Origin: an uncultured Prevotella sp.
Lineage (GTDB): Bacteria > Bacteroidota > Bacteroidia > Bacteroidales > Bacteroidaceae
Direction: 5' to 3'
Assembly (NCBI GenBank): GCA_947095945.1
Contig: CAMUQM010000029.1
Location: 1-15,054 of the forward strand
Length of the DNA: 15,054 nt
The notes beneath the pieces were generated by a model. The model searched no databases and was not told the DNA's origin. It was given only the letters and a program-made list of their open reading frames with translations. The stretch's first letter is position 1, and each line of letters opens with the position of its first letter. The position numbers and the translations under genes were made by a program. Below, piece after piece: positions 14,890-15,054 of this stretch.

Positions 14890-15041
14890 TACATTTTACA
14901 TCTGGGGTATCTCGCATTTTACTCGCCTCTCCGCTCGGAGAGAGGCTGGGGATGAGGCTACCATCTTTTACATTTAAGACTTCGGGGGAATCTCGCTAAT
15001 CACTCCCCTCTCCACTCGGAGAGGGGCTGGGGGTGAGGCTA
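14890..15041 (+). repeat. GC-rich hairpin repeat, copies 2 and 3, with an 81-bp period
   Basis: Two related units, each ACATTT, a G-run, TCTCGC, pyrimidine-rich CTCTCC, CGGAGAG, then GGCTGGGG(G)ATGAGGCT or a close variant, are offset by exactly 81 bp (CGGAG at 14936 and 15017). The second has a perfect 9-bp stem, CCCCTCTCC (15005-15013) with GGAGAGGGG (15018-15026), and a 4-nt loop. The first has a 6-bp stem with an extra AG. Copy 1 is at 1221-1265 on the other strand. Confidence 0.75.
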
Positions 15042-15054
15042 TTTCCCCTCCAAC

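Larger units (their letters stand above)
14328..15054. other. Non-coding region upstream of the DUF4468 gene
   Basis: No real gene is present. The one short open frame (14349-14540, minus) is a Leu/Phe/Cys run produced by AT-rich repeats and overlaps the promoter. From right to left the region holds a GC-rich hairpin repeated with an 81-bp period (14890-15041), AT-rich spacer, 22-nt array copy C (14577-14713), a purine-rich degenerate repeat (14431-14550) and the promoter (14357-14388). Confidence 0.75.

Overview
The window looks like chromosomal DNA of an anaerobic Bacteroidota, most likely Prevotella or a close relative. The grounds are SusC/SusD-type outer-membrane proteins, a Porin_10-type putative porin, a DUF4468 protein, a menaquinone prenyltransferase, start sites without strong Shine-Dalgarno sequences, a TATCTTTG-type -7 promoter box, and long AT-rich intergenic stretches with degenerate tandem repeats. 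Species was not determined. Every convincing gene lies on the minus strand, so transcription runs from high to low coordinates.

Layout in transcription order. 15054-14328 is non-coding: a GC-rich hairpin repeated about 81 bp apart, one copy (C) of a 22-bp-periodic array, a purine-rich degenerate repeat, and a good Bacteroidota promoter. 14321-10601 holds a secreted coiled-coil/DUF4468 protein, a 76-residue two-helix membrane protein and a putative porin whose ATG directly abuts the preceding stop codon. menA (GTG start) follows 24 nt later. After 139 nt of tandem repeats come an HD-domain hydrolase and a guanine deaminase (guaD), 16 nt apart. A terminator-like hairpin then precedes a small cysteine-rich membrane-anchored protein of unknown function. 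7806-7235 is non-coding with a second 22-bp-periodic array. 7234-1898 is a complete SusC/SusD pair, an outer-membrane TonB-dependent importer and its surface lipoprotein, ending at a strong hairpin terminator. 1897-243 is a 1.65-kb non-coding region. 242-1 is the first 80 codons of a second SusC-like gene with its own candidate promoter.

Functionally the window is envelope-centred: two SusC-type uptake systems, a porin-like protein, and a periplasmic or outer-membrane DUF4468 protein, plus a short run of cytoplasmic and inner-membrane metabolism genes (menaquinone synthesis, guanine deamination, a metal-dependent phosphohydrolase). No glycoside hydrolase or regulator sits beside the SusCD pair, so its substrate cannot be read from context.

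The most unusual content is non-coding. A composite element (five 22-nt units, an AT-rich spacer and a GC-rich hairpin) occurs three times. Copies A and B face each other and form a roughly 850-bp imperfect inverted repeat centred near 1295. Two other tandem arrays of different sequence also have a unit of about 22 bp. I see no CRISPR array, tRNA, rRNA or intact insertion sequence.
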